From Charina bottae (lineage: Eukaryota > Chordata > Lepidosauria > Squamata > Charinaidae), in NCBI GenBank assembly GCA_023362775.1, contig JALMGJ010000011.1:23424001-23488000 (forward strand): 64,000 bases of DNA. The letters are read 5' to 3'. This document shows, in pieces, positions 22,781-33,773 of the stretch. Made by a program: the position numbers and the translations under genes. Within the stretch, counting starts at the first letter, position 1; each line of letters starts with the position of its first letter. A model generated the notes under the pieces. The model was given only the letters and a program-made list of their open reading frames with translations. It was not told the origin of the DNA and ran no database searches.

Positions 22781-23343
22781 TAGAGTCCCAACTGAAGAGA
22801 ATATTTGTAGCTTAGGGTTGACCTGTGGAGTCCTTGGTGCTCTCTGAGCCTTGTTGTTTTCTTGCAGACGTTTCATTGCCAGGCTAGGCAACATCTTCAG
22901 TGCGAAAAGGGAGTGGGACTTGCTCTCTGTTTATATACCCTGGCTTGTCCTGCTTGTGTTGGTGGAGGTGTTGTTCTCTCCTTAGTAGTTTCTTGACTGG
23001 GCTGTTGTTTGCTACTTGGTTGATTGACTGAGTTAATAGTTCCTTGATTAGGGTATATTGTGCTGTTTGATTGTTCCTCTGGTGCTAATCCTGGTGTTAA
23101 TCTTTGCATATCTGGGTGATGATTGCTGGCAAGGAGGTGTTCTGGTCTTTTCTATTGTCTCTTATGAATGGTATGTAAATGTTGTTTACCTCTATGTGTC
23201 TATTGATGGCTGCTTTGTCTGAGTGCCAAGCTTCCAGGAATTCTCTAGCGTTTTTGGACTTGGCTTGGTTTAAGATGCTCACAGTTTCCCAGTTGAAAGT
23301 ATGGTTAAGTCTGTCGATGTGTTGTGAGATTAAACTCCTAGAG
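22781..23343 (-). mobile_element. Penelope-like element, 3' fragment
   Basis: The minus strand begins with the end of an ORF (DRLNHTFNWETVSILNQAKS, AREFLEAWHSD) that I remember from the C-terminal GIY-YIG region of vertebrate Penelope-like elements. About 190 bp of non-coding sequence follows, then a terminal segment with a hammerhead-like core and GGCTCAGAGAGCACCAAGGA. Truncated on the 5' side where the hAT MITE at 23344 begins. Confidence 0.65.
22864..22903 (-). ncRNA. Hammerhead-ribozyme-like motif, intact core
   Basis: Minus strand GCACTGAAGATG, stem GTTGCC/GGCAAT around TAGCCT, then GAAACGTCTGC. CUGANGA, GAAA and the UC cleavage-site bases are all present; GCA/TGC can form stem I. Confidence 0.6.
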
Positions 23344-23575
23344 CATAGCTTTCCAAACTGTGTGTCGTGACACATTAGTGTGTCGCGACAAAACCCAGAA
23401 GTGCTGATGGCACGTCGCTGCCAGAGGCGTGTGTGGCAGCGACGGCAGCGGCGATGGCAGCAGCGTGCCATCAGCACTTCCGGGTTTTAGCGCGAAACAC
23501 TAGGCTGCCGCGCACGCCGCCGTGCGCACCGCCGCCGTTGGCCTGTTGCCAACGGCGGGACTTTGGAAAGCATTG
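23344..23575. mobile_element. hAT-type foldback MITE (GCTTTCCAAA family)
   Basis: CATAGCTTTCCAAACTGTGTG ends, flanks TCCTAGAG / TCCTACAG (7 of 8). Confidence 0.85.
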
Positions 23576-24618
23576 TCCTACAGTCATATTTTTTAAGTCA
23601 TACCTAAAATTAACTCATTGAAACCCCCTGAAATCATATCTATTCTGCACTAAGGAGAAGGTTGGACTAGGTGACCTGTGGGGTACCTTCAAACATCAAG
23701 GTTCTATGACCCCTAAAGATTACTCAAGGACTTAATGTTCTGCACAGTCTGCTGCGCTGAAAAAGAGAGTATAATTCTGTCCCATTTTACTTCACATGGG
23801 AGAACATCTGAAGGCTGGCTTAAACATGAAACAGAATGATATGCTAGCGAGCTGAAGAGCTGATAGCACCGTTTCAGGCTACAAAAGGGGTGATTACATT
23901 TTTAATGCTTTTAAATGTCAAAAACTCTTTGCAAAAAGAAAACCGACACAGAAACGAGAAGCAGTGTTTGTGCTGGATGATCTAGTCTAGTCTGTTGTTG
24001 CTCTTTTAGCATAAAGAAAAGCTGTTTTTTCACCGTTGCCTCAAATTACTTCCCTCCTCACAATGTAGTTCTTGTGACCCCTTTTTGCTGTTAATCTATC
24101 ACCACCGAAGCCTAAATGAAATCAACAACTTGAGTTGGGTGAGGAGGAAGCTTCAATGTTGATGTCAAATTTTCATTTGGAGGGGGTTGCAAACTGCAAG
24201 TAGACCAAACTGAAAGTGTGAGTAATGGGGATGGAGAGCAATGTGGAAAGCCTACTCACCAATTCCCTGCTTTCCAGGCCTCCTACTCATGCTTCCAGGG
24301 AGCTGCGTTGGCATTGTAGTCATGCAGGTACCAGGAGGTGGCAGATGCTGTCGGTGGCAGGCGGCAGGCGCCTGTGGGCCCGGGTTTGGTGGGCAATGGG
24401 ATAAAGGGAGGGATAGGGACAGGAGCAATGGATGGAGATGAAAAGGGGGTCGGGGGTGGGAGAAACAGACAGAGGTGGTGTGAGGAGGAAGCACTGAAGA
24501 TGAGCATGTGATGAAGTCGAGGGAGGCATGGCTGTGGAGAACCACCTACCCGCTTACCAGCTCCCAGCCTGAACTCAAGAAAGTTGTGTCCTGACTCAAC
24601 AGTTCTATCATATTACAC
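23576..24618. other. Non-coding stretch, nothing recognised
   Basis: G-rich near 24320-24490. No gene or repeat family recognised. Confidence 0.5.
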
Positions 24619-24753
24619 CAGGGTTTCTCACCCTTGGCAACTTTAAGACGTGTGGACTTCAACTCCCAGAATTCCACAGCCAGCCATGCTGGCTGGGGAA
24701 TTCTGGGAGTTGAAGTCCACACGTCTTAAGGTTGCCAAGGGTGAGAAACACTG
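24619..24753. mobile_element. hAT-type palindromic MITE (GTTTCTCAACC family)
   Basis: Full 135-bp foldback. Flanks TATTACAC / TATTGGAC. Confidence 0.85.
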
Positions 24754-25550
24754 TATTGGACCAACCCTTCTAAACCTGAGCACTCCAGAATGGCAATTTT
24801 GAAGGTCTCTAGCAAAACTCTTGGCTGGAAAATTTGGGAGTTGCCATCCCAGAAAATCTGGAAGATGCCAGGTTGTGGAAGGCTGTTGTTATCTTCCTCG
24901 TTAATTCTAGTGAATTATCTCTCCTCCTGCTTAAATGGAATGATGCCATGGTTAGGAATGCTAGCTTTGATTTGGAGAGTTGAAATCCATTCTTGGCCCT
25001 GAAGGCTACTGGGGCAATATCTGTCACAACTTGGTGTTATAAGGATAACACCATTAGTGGCTCAGGATTTTTCTCTTTTGCCTATGGAAGAAGTGAAGCT
25101 ATATAATATTTAAAAGAAAAATATCATTTTTTCTGTCCAGAAATCCAGTCTCTTTCTTCTAGATTCCCAGGGGTACCAATGTTGAACCATCATTAGTATT
25201 TTCTTTCTTTCAGAGAATACCCAACAGAACAGGCATGGTGTGGAGGCAGGTTCATAGAAGCTTGAATTTAAATTTTGCTAAGCATTCTCTTTAAATATTA
25301 CACAGTATTGTAATTTTAGTAGGAATATGACCGCTTAATTGTTCTTGAATTTCTTAATTTTGTTTAATAATATCTTCCTTTCAGATTTTTTAATGACAGT
25401 CTAATATGATGCCGGTGTCTTTTATTTATTATTATTTCCAACTTATGTTTTTCTTGTCAGATCCTGAGGCAGCAGTTCGCTATCACTGGCTTGGTTCTGA
25501 ATCTTTGTTTATCTGAATGAGCTGGAAAACTTTCTAGTAACGTCCCAGAG

Positions 25551-25685
25551 CAGTGTTTCTCAACCTCAGTGACTTTAAGATGCGTGGACTTCAAGTCCCA
25601 GAATCCCCCAGCTAGCATGGCTGGCTGGGGAATTCTGGGACTTGAAGTCCACGCATCTTAAAGTCACTGAGGTTGAGAAACACTG
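25551..25685. mobile_element. hAT-type palindromic MITE (GTTTCTCAACC family)
   Basis: Full foldback with near-identical arms. Flanks TCCCAGAG / TCCTAGAG. Confidence 0.88.
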
Positions 25686-25854
25686 TCCTAGAGAAATGGA
25701 GTCCACCTTGGCACAGCTGCTATTGTTCAATCCAACTGATTCTTTATGGTTCTTGTGCTGGTAAAATAATTATTAAAAAAACTGTGGGCAGTTTTTTTTA
25801 ATGCTATCTTGGCCACCTTGGAAGAAAGGTAGGTCCCTGTCCTCTGGAGGCTTG

Positions 25855-25975
25855 ACAGGTCAAGATGGTGGTTGAGGCTGCCTGATCCTCTCTGTATCGC
25901 ATGTGTAAGAACAGGACTTCAATTACTCGGTTGCAGCCACCATCTTGACTTCTTTGACCCACCCATGTGGATACC
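25855..25975. repeat. Foldback element (CAAGATGGTGG family)
   Basis: Arms GGTCAAGATGGTGGTTG and CAGCCACCATCTTGAC. Related to 10258-10408. Confidence 0.65.
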
Positions 25976-25984
25976 TCTGCCTTC

Positions 25985-26168
25985 CTCCCAGCATTTTATA
26001 AAGCTGTTAAAGCAAAACTATTCCACTATGCTTTTAACCATGCTTTTAATGTGTTTGGTGGCTATCTGGGGCGGGGGGGGTGTCTTCTCTTTTTATTTTT
26101 ATTCCATGTGTTTACTCTGTGGCATTCTGCCCAGAATCCGCAGCTTGGGGTAGGTTATAAAGACCATG
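25985..26168 (+). mobile_element. 3' end of a non-LTR retroelement
   Basis: Ends with TCTGCCCAGAATCCGCAG and GGTAGGTTATAAAGACC, like the tail at 21989-22449, and runs straight into a microsatellite. Confidence 0.5.
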
Positions 26169-26245
26169 GAATGAATGAATGAATGAATGAATGAATGAAT
26201 GAATGAATGAATGAATGAGCGAGCGAGCGAGCGAGCGAGCGAGCG

Positions 26246-26282
<37 letters not shown>

Positions 26283-26288
26283 ATAAAT
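26168..26288. repeat. Compound microsatellite (AATG)n-(AGCG)n-(AGCA)n
   Basis: Three pure blocks of about 13, 8 and 8 units follow one another, then AAATAAAT. Neighbouring unit types differ by one or two bases. Confidence 0.97.
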
Positions 26289-26476
26289 ATGCAAAATATG
26301 GGCTGCAGCCCTAACTTTTGATCCCTTCGCCTAAAAAGTCAATCTGGCCGGTAAGAAATCAAACTCAGAATCCCTACAGAACATGTGACAAGAAACCCAC
26401 TTGGTGAAGGAATGAAAATCCAAACAGCCTCCCATCCCCTAACATAAGATTTAACCTACCAGCCCTTGCCTTAAAC

Positions 26477-26605
26477 CAGTGTTTCTCAGCAACTTTAAGC
26501 TGTGTGGACTTCAATTCTCCAAATTCCCCAGCCAGCATGGCTGGCTGGGGAATTCTTGGTGTTGAAGTTCACACAGCTTAAAGTTGCTGGTGTTGAAAAA
26601 CACTG
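26477..26605. mobile_element. hAT-type palindromic MITE (GTTTCTCAACC family)
   Basis: Foldback with a perfect 8-bp duplication CCTTAAAC (26469-26476 and 26606-26613). Confidence 0.9.
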
Positions 26606-29600
26606 CCTTAAACTACATCTAAATTTTGTGTGTAAGTCTGCATACTCTTAGCCCTGGTGCTAAACAATAGAGAATTTTCTTTTGCACATATGTGGATTAA
26701 TGATCATATGCAAATCAACAATGGTCTATTTCTCATTTTATTTTGGATTAAGATCCATAGGGTGCTTAATTTGTGAGACAGGCTACAGCCGAAATCAGTC
26801 TGAGTTCCCCTATTTTTGAAGTCATACTCGTTAATTGTAAACGTGTAGTACAAGCAGCTTATTCAGTGGTATTTAGGGTGCCCTCTGTTTGTACTCAGAT
26901 ACCTTTTCTTGTCTTGTTACCTATTTCAGGAATGACTCCTTGAACTGAAATCAGATTTTATGGTTATCCTTGGCCAAACAGTAGTTGGCCTTATTTCCAA
27001 TGTGTTTCTGAAATACGCACACGTACCAATAGGAAAATTAATAATGATTTTTCCCTCAGTCGTACATGCTTTTATTTGCTCTGAAGAGTGTCAGCAAATG
27101 CCTGAGGCTGTTTTAAAATTATTTCTATGTAGATTAAAATTTAAGAGAAGAAACTGGAAACTTTAGGAGCAAGCCTATAAAGGATATTGCTGGTTCCCTA
27201 CACTTACCTAATTGCGCCATTTATTTTATCTTGCTAAAAACTTTGCAGAGAGAGCGGCCTTTTCACTGTTACTCAAACTATGTTCCTAGCCTTCTAGTTT
27301 CCTTGGAAGCTGATCAGAAGTTTTTCAGTGAAAATATCAGTACTGTAGCACAAACCATCTTCTTCCAAAAGCAAATTATCTGCCACCGCAGGTCCAGGGC
27401 CTTGTGTGTGTACACACACACTTGTTGGCCCGGCCCTCACACTGTTCACAGAAAGCAACTCAACAGACTAGACATCCATGTGAATTGTATGTGTGTGGCC
27501 ACATGCATTAAGTGCCGGATCTGGCTGGGGAATTCTGGGAGTTGAAGTCCACACATCTTAAAGTTGCTAAGGTTGAGAAACACTGATATAGAGCGTCACA
27601 TTGTTTTTTGTACTTCAATTAATAAGCACCAGCACCTGAACAATGCTCCGTCCCCCTCACAATTTTTAATCTGCATACATTGGGATTAATTAGCCATTGC
27701 GTGTGAACAGTATCATTTTTTTCTCCACTAACCTTTTGTTTCTTCTTTACTAGCAATGTGTGTGCTTAGAAATGCCCCGTCTATTCAAACAGGCAATCTG
27801 TCCATAGTGTATACTGAACAGGCTACAGTATGGCCTCAAATCTGCTTTTTCATGAATTTATGTATATCCTGTGGTACTAAATGGTATTTCAATAACTGCA
27901 TCACTTTTTTCATGCTTGTCCAGAATTCTTTTCAACAGGGTGGCAAAATTGCTATGGCTTTCAGCCAAGGACATTTATACCCATCCATGCTTTTCCAAAT
28001 TGTATCCCAGAATGCCATGGAGCATCTCTGGGACCAGAGAGAGAAGCTTAAGAGTGGCAACAAGGATAAGGAGGGGACACTCCTACTTACTTCTTCATGG
28101 TTTGGAGGACTAAGAAAGGAAAGCAGGGTTAAAACAGGGAAGATGGGTGGAACTTTTTTTTTTTGTAGTGCACACACCACAAGACTCAGAAGGCCACGCA
28201 AAAACATTAAAAAGTCATAAATTCCTTCTCTGGCTACTTCCAGCTGAAAAAAGCTGTCAAACCAGGTTCACATGGTATGAGAGCCATAAACAAATTATGG
28301 ATGATGGTTTGCATCTGTACCGTTTGGAGGAAGAAGCCACTGAGTATAGTTGTGGTAAGCCACATTTTATGGAGCTGCATCTTAATACAGTCACTGGCTG
28401 GAGGAAGGTGAAGGAAAGAAAAAAGGATAAAATACAGGCTGGGAATTTAAATTTAAACTTGAGTTCTGAGGTCATAGCAAGCGTAAATATATAGGACCTC
28501 CACTAATAGATGCATAGTTTTTACGTGTTAAAATATTTCCTGTACTCCTTTTTAGCTGGAAGTTGGGCTCATAGAATGCAGTGGTTGGATTTACTAATTA
28601 ATGTTGGTTTGAATATCAGACCACGGTCCTTCGGGAAGGAGAGCCTCTTCTCAGCCTGTGCAGTTGCATTGTATGCACATGCCACCTAAAAACAAAGGGA
28701 ATCATCCTTCTGCCTTCAGAATTTTTGTCACTGCTTTAACCGATTCATTAATTTAAAACTCATTTGATTAACCACGTCTGCTTCCTTTAACTGGATGACA
28801 GCCTTCATTCCACCTGATGAACTTAAAAGCCTGCATACTCTTAAGTCAACAGCAACAAGTTCATTTTGTACTCTACTTAATCCTGTGTTGAATGTCTAAG
28901 TCTCTAGAATAGAAAGGCGATTCTCAGAATTTGGACCTTATGACAAGCCGTTCCACGTCTGTGGTTCTCCTTTGCCCCTTGCTTGCTGGTCTTCCCTACT
29001 GTGCAACGCCATGAAAAGTCTGCTGTGCTTTCTCTCCCTCGGTGGAATTACACTCCTCGCCAGCTTTCATTTGCTGTCACCTCCTGTTAGCCTGCTGTGA
29101 CAGGGGCAACCTTGTCTCTGTTTGAAAGTTTGCCTGCTGCTAAGATCAGTTTCTGACAGATGCTAGACCAGAACTTACACAACACATAAACATGCTGATG
29201 ATGACTCCTGGCTAGAGGGATCACATTCTCCTATTCTTATTCACAGAGGGAGGTGAACACAACTAAGGTCCACTCTCGCCTAATGTACTGTAGAATGAAG
29301 GATTACAAAGAGCTGATACCGAGTAAAAATTACTGATGAATTTTCCAGCAGTATTAACATCGGATGTATCACTGACAGTGCAGAGTTAATGATCACTATA
29401 TCCAGAGTTAATGACAGCAGTAACCTAGAAGTAAAATATTCTCCTAGCCAGTTATTTGGTCATGCAGTTAGCATCAATGATTTTTAAAAAGCAATATGGA
29501 CTCTTTGGGAGTTTTTGGATAGAATAATGGAATTATTACAGGTCATGAGAATTTTTCTGACTGATTTATCCATAAACGCTGATTTGGAGGTCAATCCTGA

Positions 29601-29707
29601 ATAGAGCTAGTGTATCTGAATGGTAAAACTTTGGATGGTAACTAGATGGCAGCACAGAGTTAGAGTTTCTGTGTCTCTTTACTGCCCTGTAATGGCTATC
29701 CAGCATA
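26606..29707. other. Non-coding stretch with one half MITE
   Basis: Apart from a half MITE at 27521-27585, nothing recognised. Two A/G-rich patches near 28060 and 28400 carry no family signature. Confidence 0.5.
27521..27585. mobile_element. Half copy of the GTTTCTCAACC MITE
   Basis: Only the right arm, from CTGGCTGGGG to GAGAAACACTG. Confidence 0.75.
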
Positions 29708-29964
29708 TTTATTTTATTTATTTATTTAATTTATTTTCTATCCCACCTTTATTATTTTTATAAATAACTCAAGGCAGTGAACATACCTAATATTCCTTCC
29801 TCCTCCTATTTTCCCCACAACAGCAACCCTGTGAGGTGAGCTGGGCTGAGAGAGAGGGACTGGCCGTAGGTCACCCAGCCGGCTTTCGTGCCTAAGGCGG
29901 GACTAGAACTCTCAGTCTCCTGGTTTCTAGCCCAGCATCTTAACCACTAGACCAAACTGGCTCT
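29708..29964 (-). mobile_element. tRNA-derived SINE, family 2
   Basis: Minus strand reads from AGCCAGTTTGGTCTAGTGG (box A-like) through a degraded box B to GGTCACCCAGC..., then ends in CAAGGCAGT.. and an A/T tail near 29710. Other copies at 31600 and 37283. Confidence 0.8.
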
Positions 29965-30056
29965 ATTGCAAGCCAGATATGGTAGCCCTAATCCCAAAAG
30001 ATGTGAGATAGCTGCTTTCAGCCTTCCTGTTGTAAATATGCAAGTTTCTAACTAAT

Positions 30057-30160
30057 AGTACTATGAATAATAATAACAACATTGATCCCTTGGATGGTCC
30101 CATCAACCTTTGGGAGTCAGTATTGACCACTTTGAGGAATCCTGGGCTAGGAGTTCTTCA
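30057..30160. repeat. Local duplicate of 30710-30840
   Basis: CCATCAACCTTTGGGAGTC ... ATTGACCACTTTG ... TTATAGCCAAAATCCA is repeated about 660 bp downstream, including sequence outside the hAT-type element there. Confidence 0.7.
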
Positions 30161-30572
30161 GTTTGGTTTATAGCCAAAATCCATTGCCCAGCATGACTCA
30201 CAGTTCCTGGATAAGCACTAAGTGTGCAGCTTCCTGATCATAAATAGCCAATCTGGAATCTCCTGACCAACCACTCTTGAGACTCACCTGAGTCAAAAAA
30301 CAATTAGAGGATCTGACAGGAGAACCCTTTGAAGGAAACGGAGGGGGAGGAACAGAGAAAGAAGCATTGCCTGTCTATTGGTAGCAATTTCCTATCCAAT
30401 TACATCACTGCCAAATTCTCAACCTATTCCTGTTGAACTCAAGAGACTTGGAGCCTGTAGGGTTTTGGAAGAGGAAAGCGCAGAATAAGCAAGCTGAGTG
30501 CCAGGAACGTACATCTCTTTTACATGGCAACTTATTTGTTTTACAAAATAGTCCAGCTATGATTGGCGAGTA

Positions 30573-30694
30573 CAGGGGTCCCCAAGCTCTTCAGCTCATC
30601 GACCCCTTCATGAAGTTTCAGATTGTTCATTGACCCCCAAACGTTTATTATATGGAAATAATTTAATAAATACTACTTTAATAGGGGTATGAAT

Positions 30695-30728
<34 letters not shown>

Positions 30729-30791
30729 CTGACCTCTTGGATAGTCCCATCAACTCTTGGGGGTCGATATTGACCACTTTGGGGGACCCTG
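30573..30791. mobile_element. hAT-type element with CAGGGGTCCCCAAGC ends
   Basis: CAGGGGTCCCCAAGC ... CTTTGGGGGACCCTG, with flanks GGCGAGTA / GGCTAGTA (7 of 8). An (AAC)n microsatellite (30690-30727) lies inside. Confidence 0.8.
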
Positions 30792-30871
30792 GGCTAGTAC
30801 GTAGTTCTTCAGTTAGGCTTATAGCCAAAATCCAGCCCAAGGTTTGCAACAGGAAAAATCTTTCATTATAA

Positions 30872-31168
30872 CAGGGCTTTCCAAAGTGCCGCCGCTGGCG
30901 ACACACCAGCGGCGGCACACGCGTGCACGGCGGCAGCACAAAGGTGTGTGCGGCGGCGTGCGTGCGCACGGCGGCAGCGCGGGGGCGTGCGGCGGCACGT
31001 GTGTGCACGGCGGCGGCAGCCTCCGCTAAAACACGGAAGCACTGATCCCGCACCGCTGCTGCTGCCGCCGTGCACGCACGCGCCGCCGCTTCCGGGTGGT
31101 GTGGCGACACACCACGCTGTGTGTGGCGACACACTTTTGTGTCGCAACACACAGTTTGGAAAGCTCTG
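30872..31168. mobile_element. hAT-type foldback MITE (GCTTTCCAAA family), CpG-rich
   Basis: CAGGGCTTTCCAAAGTG ... CAGTTTGGAAAGCTCTG. Flanks CATTATAA / CATTACAT (6 of 8). The interior is made of GTGCGTGCGCACGGCGGC-like units. Confidence 0.82.
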
Positions 31169-31311
31169 CATTACATCTCTGACTACAGTAGTAGCTTATT
31201 ATTTCTATGTTACAGATGGAGATTTTGCAGGAATTTGAAGCAAGTCAATTGGGCCCAAGCCTTACTTTTTCTGTGGAGTCCTTGGTGCTCTCTGAGCCTT
31301 GTTGTTTTCTT

Positions 31312-31351
31312 GCAGACGTTTCATTGCCAGGCTAGGCAACATCTTCAGTGC
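31312..31351 (-). ncRNA. Hammerhead-ribozyme-like motif, intact core
   Basis: Identical to 22864-22903: CTGAAGA, six-bp stem, GAAACGTC. Confidence 0.6.
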
Positions 31352-31389
31352 GACATTCAGTTCTTCATTCACTGAACTTCATTCAGTTT

Positions 31390-31429
31390 GCACTGAAGGT
31401 GTTGCCTAGCCTGGCAATGAAACGTCTGC
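31390..31429 (+). ncRNA. Hammerhead-like motif, one core change
   Basis: CTGAAGG in place of CTGAAGA changes the conserved A9, so it is probably inactive. Confidence 0.45.
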
Positions 31430-31599
31430 AAGAAAACAAGGCTCAGAGAGCACCAGGGACTCCACAGTTCAACCCTGAGCTACAAATATTCTCTTACTTT
31501 TTCTATTTATACAAGTTTGGAGAATGGGAAATAACTTCAAACACTTTATGGCCATTCTCCTGCCCTCACAATGAGTCCCTGTAAAATAGCTAGTTGTCA

Positions 31600-31829
31600 T
31601 TCTTTTTTAGATTTTTTATCCCACCTTTATTATTGTTTTTCTAAATAACTCAAGGCAGCAAACATACCTAATACTCTTTCCTCCTCCGATTTTCCCCACA
31701 ACAACCCTGTGAGGTGAGTTGGGCTGAGAGAGAGTGACTGGCCCAAGGTCACCCAGCTGGCTTTCGTGTCTAAGGTGGGACTAGAACTCACAGCCTCCTG
31801 GATTCTAGCCTGGTGCCTTAACCAACTTC
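31600..31829 (-). mobile_element. tRNA-derived SINE, family 2
   Basis: Close to the copy at 29708: TTATCCCACCTTTATTATTG ... CCCAAGGTCACCCAGCTGG ... TGCCTTAACCAAC. Confidence 0.8.
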
Positions 31830-32144
31830 CCTTAAAAGAACAGCCTGAAACACATGAAGAGCAACTGCAGCCAAATACTGTGAGACAGAGTGATACATGT
31901 GATGGAGAAAACATGGTGGGGGCAGGGGCGAAAAATTGATGAAAAGCAAAAGCTGATAAAGGAAACATAACTTTGTTGAGGGGGATGAGGTAATGAAGCT
32001 GGGGATGTGTGCACACAGTGTAACAGAGTTTTGAAAATAATGGACTGGCAATGCTGGGGTGGAGAATCCAGCTTCCCCCCAGGAACCCCAATTGCTCAAA
32101 ATCAGCTGTGTTCATGGATTGTCTTCTGGAAGGAGGTACCATGG

Positions 32145-32280
32145 CAGGTTTTCCCAACCTGGGAAAGGCTGCTCTAGGTGGACTGGACTACAGCTCCCAG
32201 AATTCCCAGCCAGTTTGGCCAATGGGAATTCTGGGATTGTGGTCCAACAGATCTGGAAGCACCAGGCTGGCAAAGGTTGT
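32145..32280. mobile_element. hAT-type foldback (GGACTACAGCTCCCAG family)
   Basis: Arms GGACTACAGCTCCCAGAATT and AATTCTGGGATTGTGGTCC. Related sequences lie at 42535-42672, 57905-58010 and 58700-58845. Confidence 0.6.
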
Positions 32281-32365
32281 ACTAGATAATGCTGTTCCTT
32301 GAGCAATGCATGCTGGTATTAAGGTGCTAGAGTGGAACAAATGGAGACCTTGCTAGTTGCTAGGA

Positions 32366-32600
32366 CAGGGCTTTCCAAAGTTTTCCCGCGGCGACACACC
32401 AATCGCCATTGGTGTGTCGCCACGGGAAAACCCGGAAGTGCTGCTGCCACTTTCTTTTTTTGCGTGCCGCCGTTGGTGTGTCGCCGCGGGAAAACCCGGA
32501 AGCGCTGATGATGATCAGCGCTTCCGGGTTGTGTGGCGACACACCAGACTGTGTGTGGCGACACACTTTTGTGTCGCGACACACAGTTTGGAAAGCTCTG
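32366..32600. mobile_element. hAT-type foldback MITE (GCTTTCCAAA family)
   Basis: CAGGGCTTTCCAAAG ... AGTTTGGAAAGCTCTG, with a perfect 8-bp duplication TGCTAGGA (32358-32365 and 32601-32608). It lies 276 bp beyond the donor of KCNC4 exon 3. Confidence 0.92.
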
Positions 32601-32875
32601 TGCTAGGACATTATCTGTTCCCCCAACCTTCCCATTTCTGCACATTTTGGTCTCAGGATTAGGCTTTTATTTAGGTCAGTCACATATTAGCAATTGTCTT
32701 CTTTATCCCTGAAAAGTGGCAGCTCTAGATTTTACGAAGACAAAGGTGACGGTGGTATTAGTGGTAAGGGTGGAAGATAACGTACTTGGGTACAAGCTTA
32801 GAGGACAGAATGCAAGCTTTGTGGAAATAGGAAGGGGGGAAATGATGGTGAAATACATACAGTATATGCACGTAC

Positions 32876-33070
32876 CTTTTCGGATGTTTCCATCAGGTGA
32901 CTGCCCAAAATCACCTGTGGAGAGGAGGAAGCAGGCTCGGTCACGATTATAGCGCTCTCGGCCACCAGGTGTGACAGGTGACTTCTCCTCAGGTGACAGG
33001 GCCTGATCAATTGTGGGGCAATCTTCATTAGCCAGAGCTGCATTTGCAGCATCTCCATTCTGCTTGGAAT
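32876..33070 (-). CDS. KCNC4: KCNC4 exon 3: C-terminal cytoplasmic segment
   Basis: Acceptor TCCTTTGCAG|AT and donor AAAAG|GTACGT frame a 195-bp exon. The split Asp codon joins exon 2 (NRA-D-SKQNG), as in Kv3 genes, and the exon runs to GNIRK plus one base of a Gly codon (residues 512-576, then split 577). Family landmarks are [17 protein letters not shown], the IDQALSPEE stretch and CFLLSTGDF. In mammals this tail carries phosphorylation and trafficking signals. The human Kv3.4 sequence continues after RKG with a short last exon. I searched for a matching start and tail on the minus strand at 1-32875 and found none, so the C-terminus is missing here. Read-through of the donor stays open to 32703, giving a possible alternative tail of about 57 residues, as one Kv3.1 isoform does; this is inference. 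Confidence 0.94.
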
Positions 33071-33773
33071 CTGCAAAGGAAAAGGGGAAGGGAAAGAAAG
33101 AGAAAGAATGTAGGGTAGACTTAAGAAGATCACTCAAATACCTTCAAAGTCTAAATATCAGCCAGTAGGGAAGTCAAACAAAATTTGATGCTCATGTCTT
33201 GCAGATGTCTCAGAAGCTTCTGATAGTCTTTGCAGAAGTGGATGCTGATTAAATAGGCTTTTGGTGTTAGTTTAGTGTTAGGGTTCTGTAGTGGAAATTA
33301 TGACAGATAGTCTGCTTTCCAACCAGTTAAAATATGTACTGGAGAAGGTTCCCTGAAAACAAGCAAGCACAAAAGAGCATTTTTAGCACAATTCACTGAC
33401 CAGTTTCAAAAGGGAAAAATTACCTGAAATTGCAATTGCTAGGGCTACCAGATCAAAACATGTACAAATAAAGGGTATTCATGGGTGGGGAGCAAATAAA
33501 ACATGCACGATGATGTCATTATACGAATGCTGTGACTTATGTACTTGCATCAGACATTGTGACGCATGTATGTAAGTCATATCTGTGTGATGACATCACC
33601 ACACACATGGTGTCACTGCAGTTTGCTGCAGAGGATATGTAAGAGATTTTGAGTTTCCTCTAGAATTATCATAGTCTGAAATACAAATTTTATTTTATAT
33701 GGAGACAACGTTCTAAATAAAATTTGGCCTTCATAGCTGCATTCTTATTTCTTGTCCTGATCTTTAAAATAAA

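Larger units (their letters stand above)
31271..31467. mobile_element. Inverted pair of Penelope-like terminal fragments
   Basis: Arms 31271-31352 and 31390-31467 are near-perfect inverted copies of the terminal segment at 22820-22905. The spacer is about 37 bp with the CATTCA motif repeated. Confidence 0.75.

Noticed and set aside
30866..31152. Minus-strand TFVL sequence resembling the start of the missing KCNC4 exon 4
   Set aside because: It lies inside a CpG-rich hAT-type MITE, lacks an acceptor and diverges immediately after four residues. Coincidence.
31630..32157. 175-codon minus-strand open frame
   Set aside because: It partly overlaps a SINE-2 copy, has no recognisable domain and lacks codon bias.
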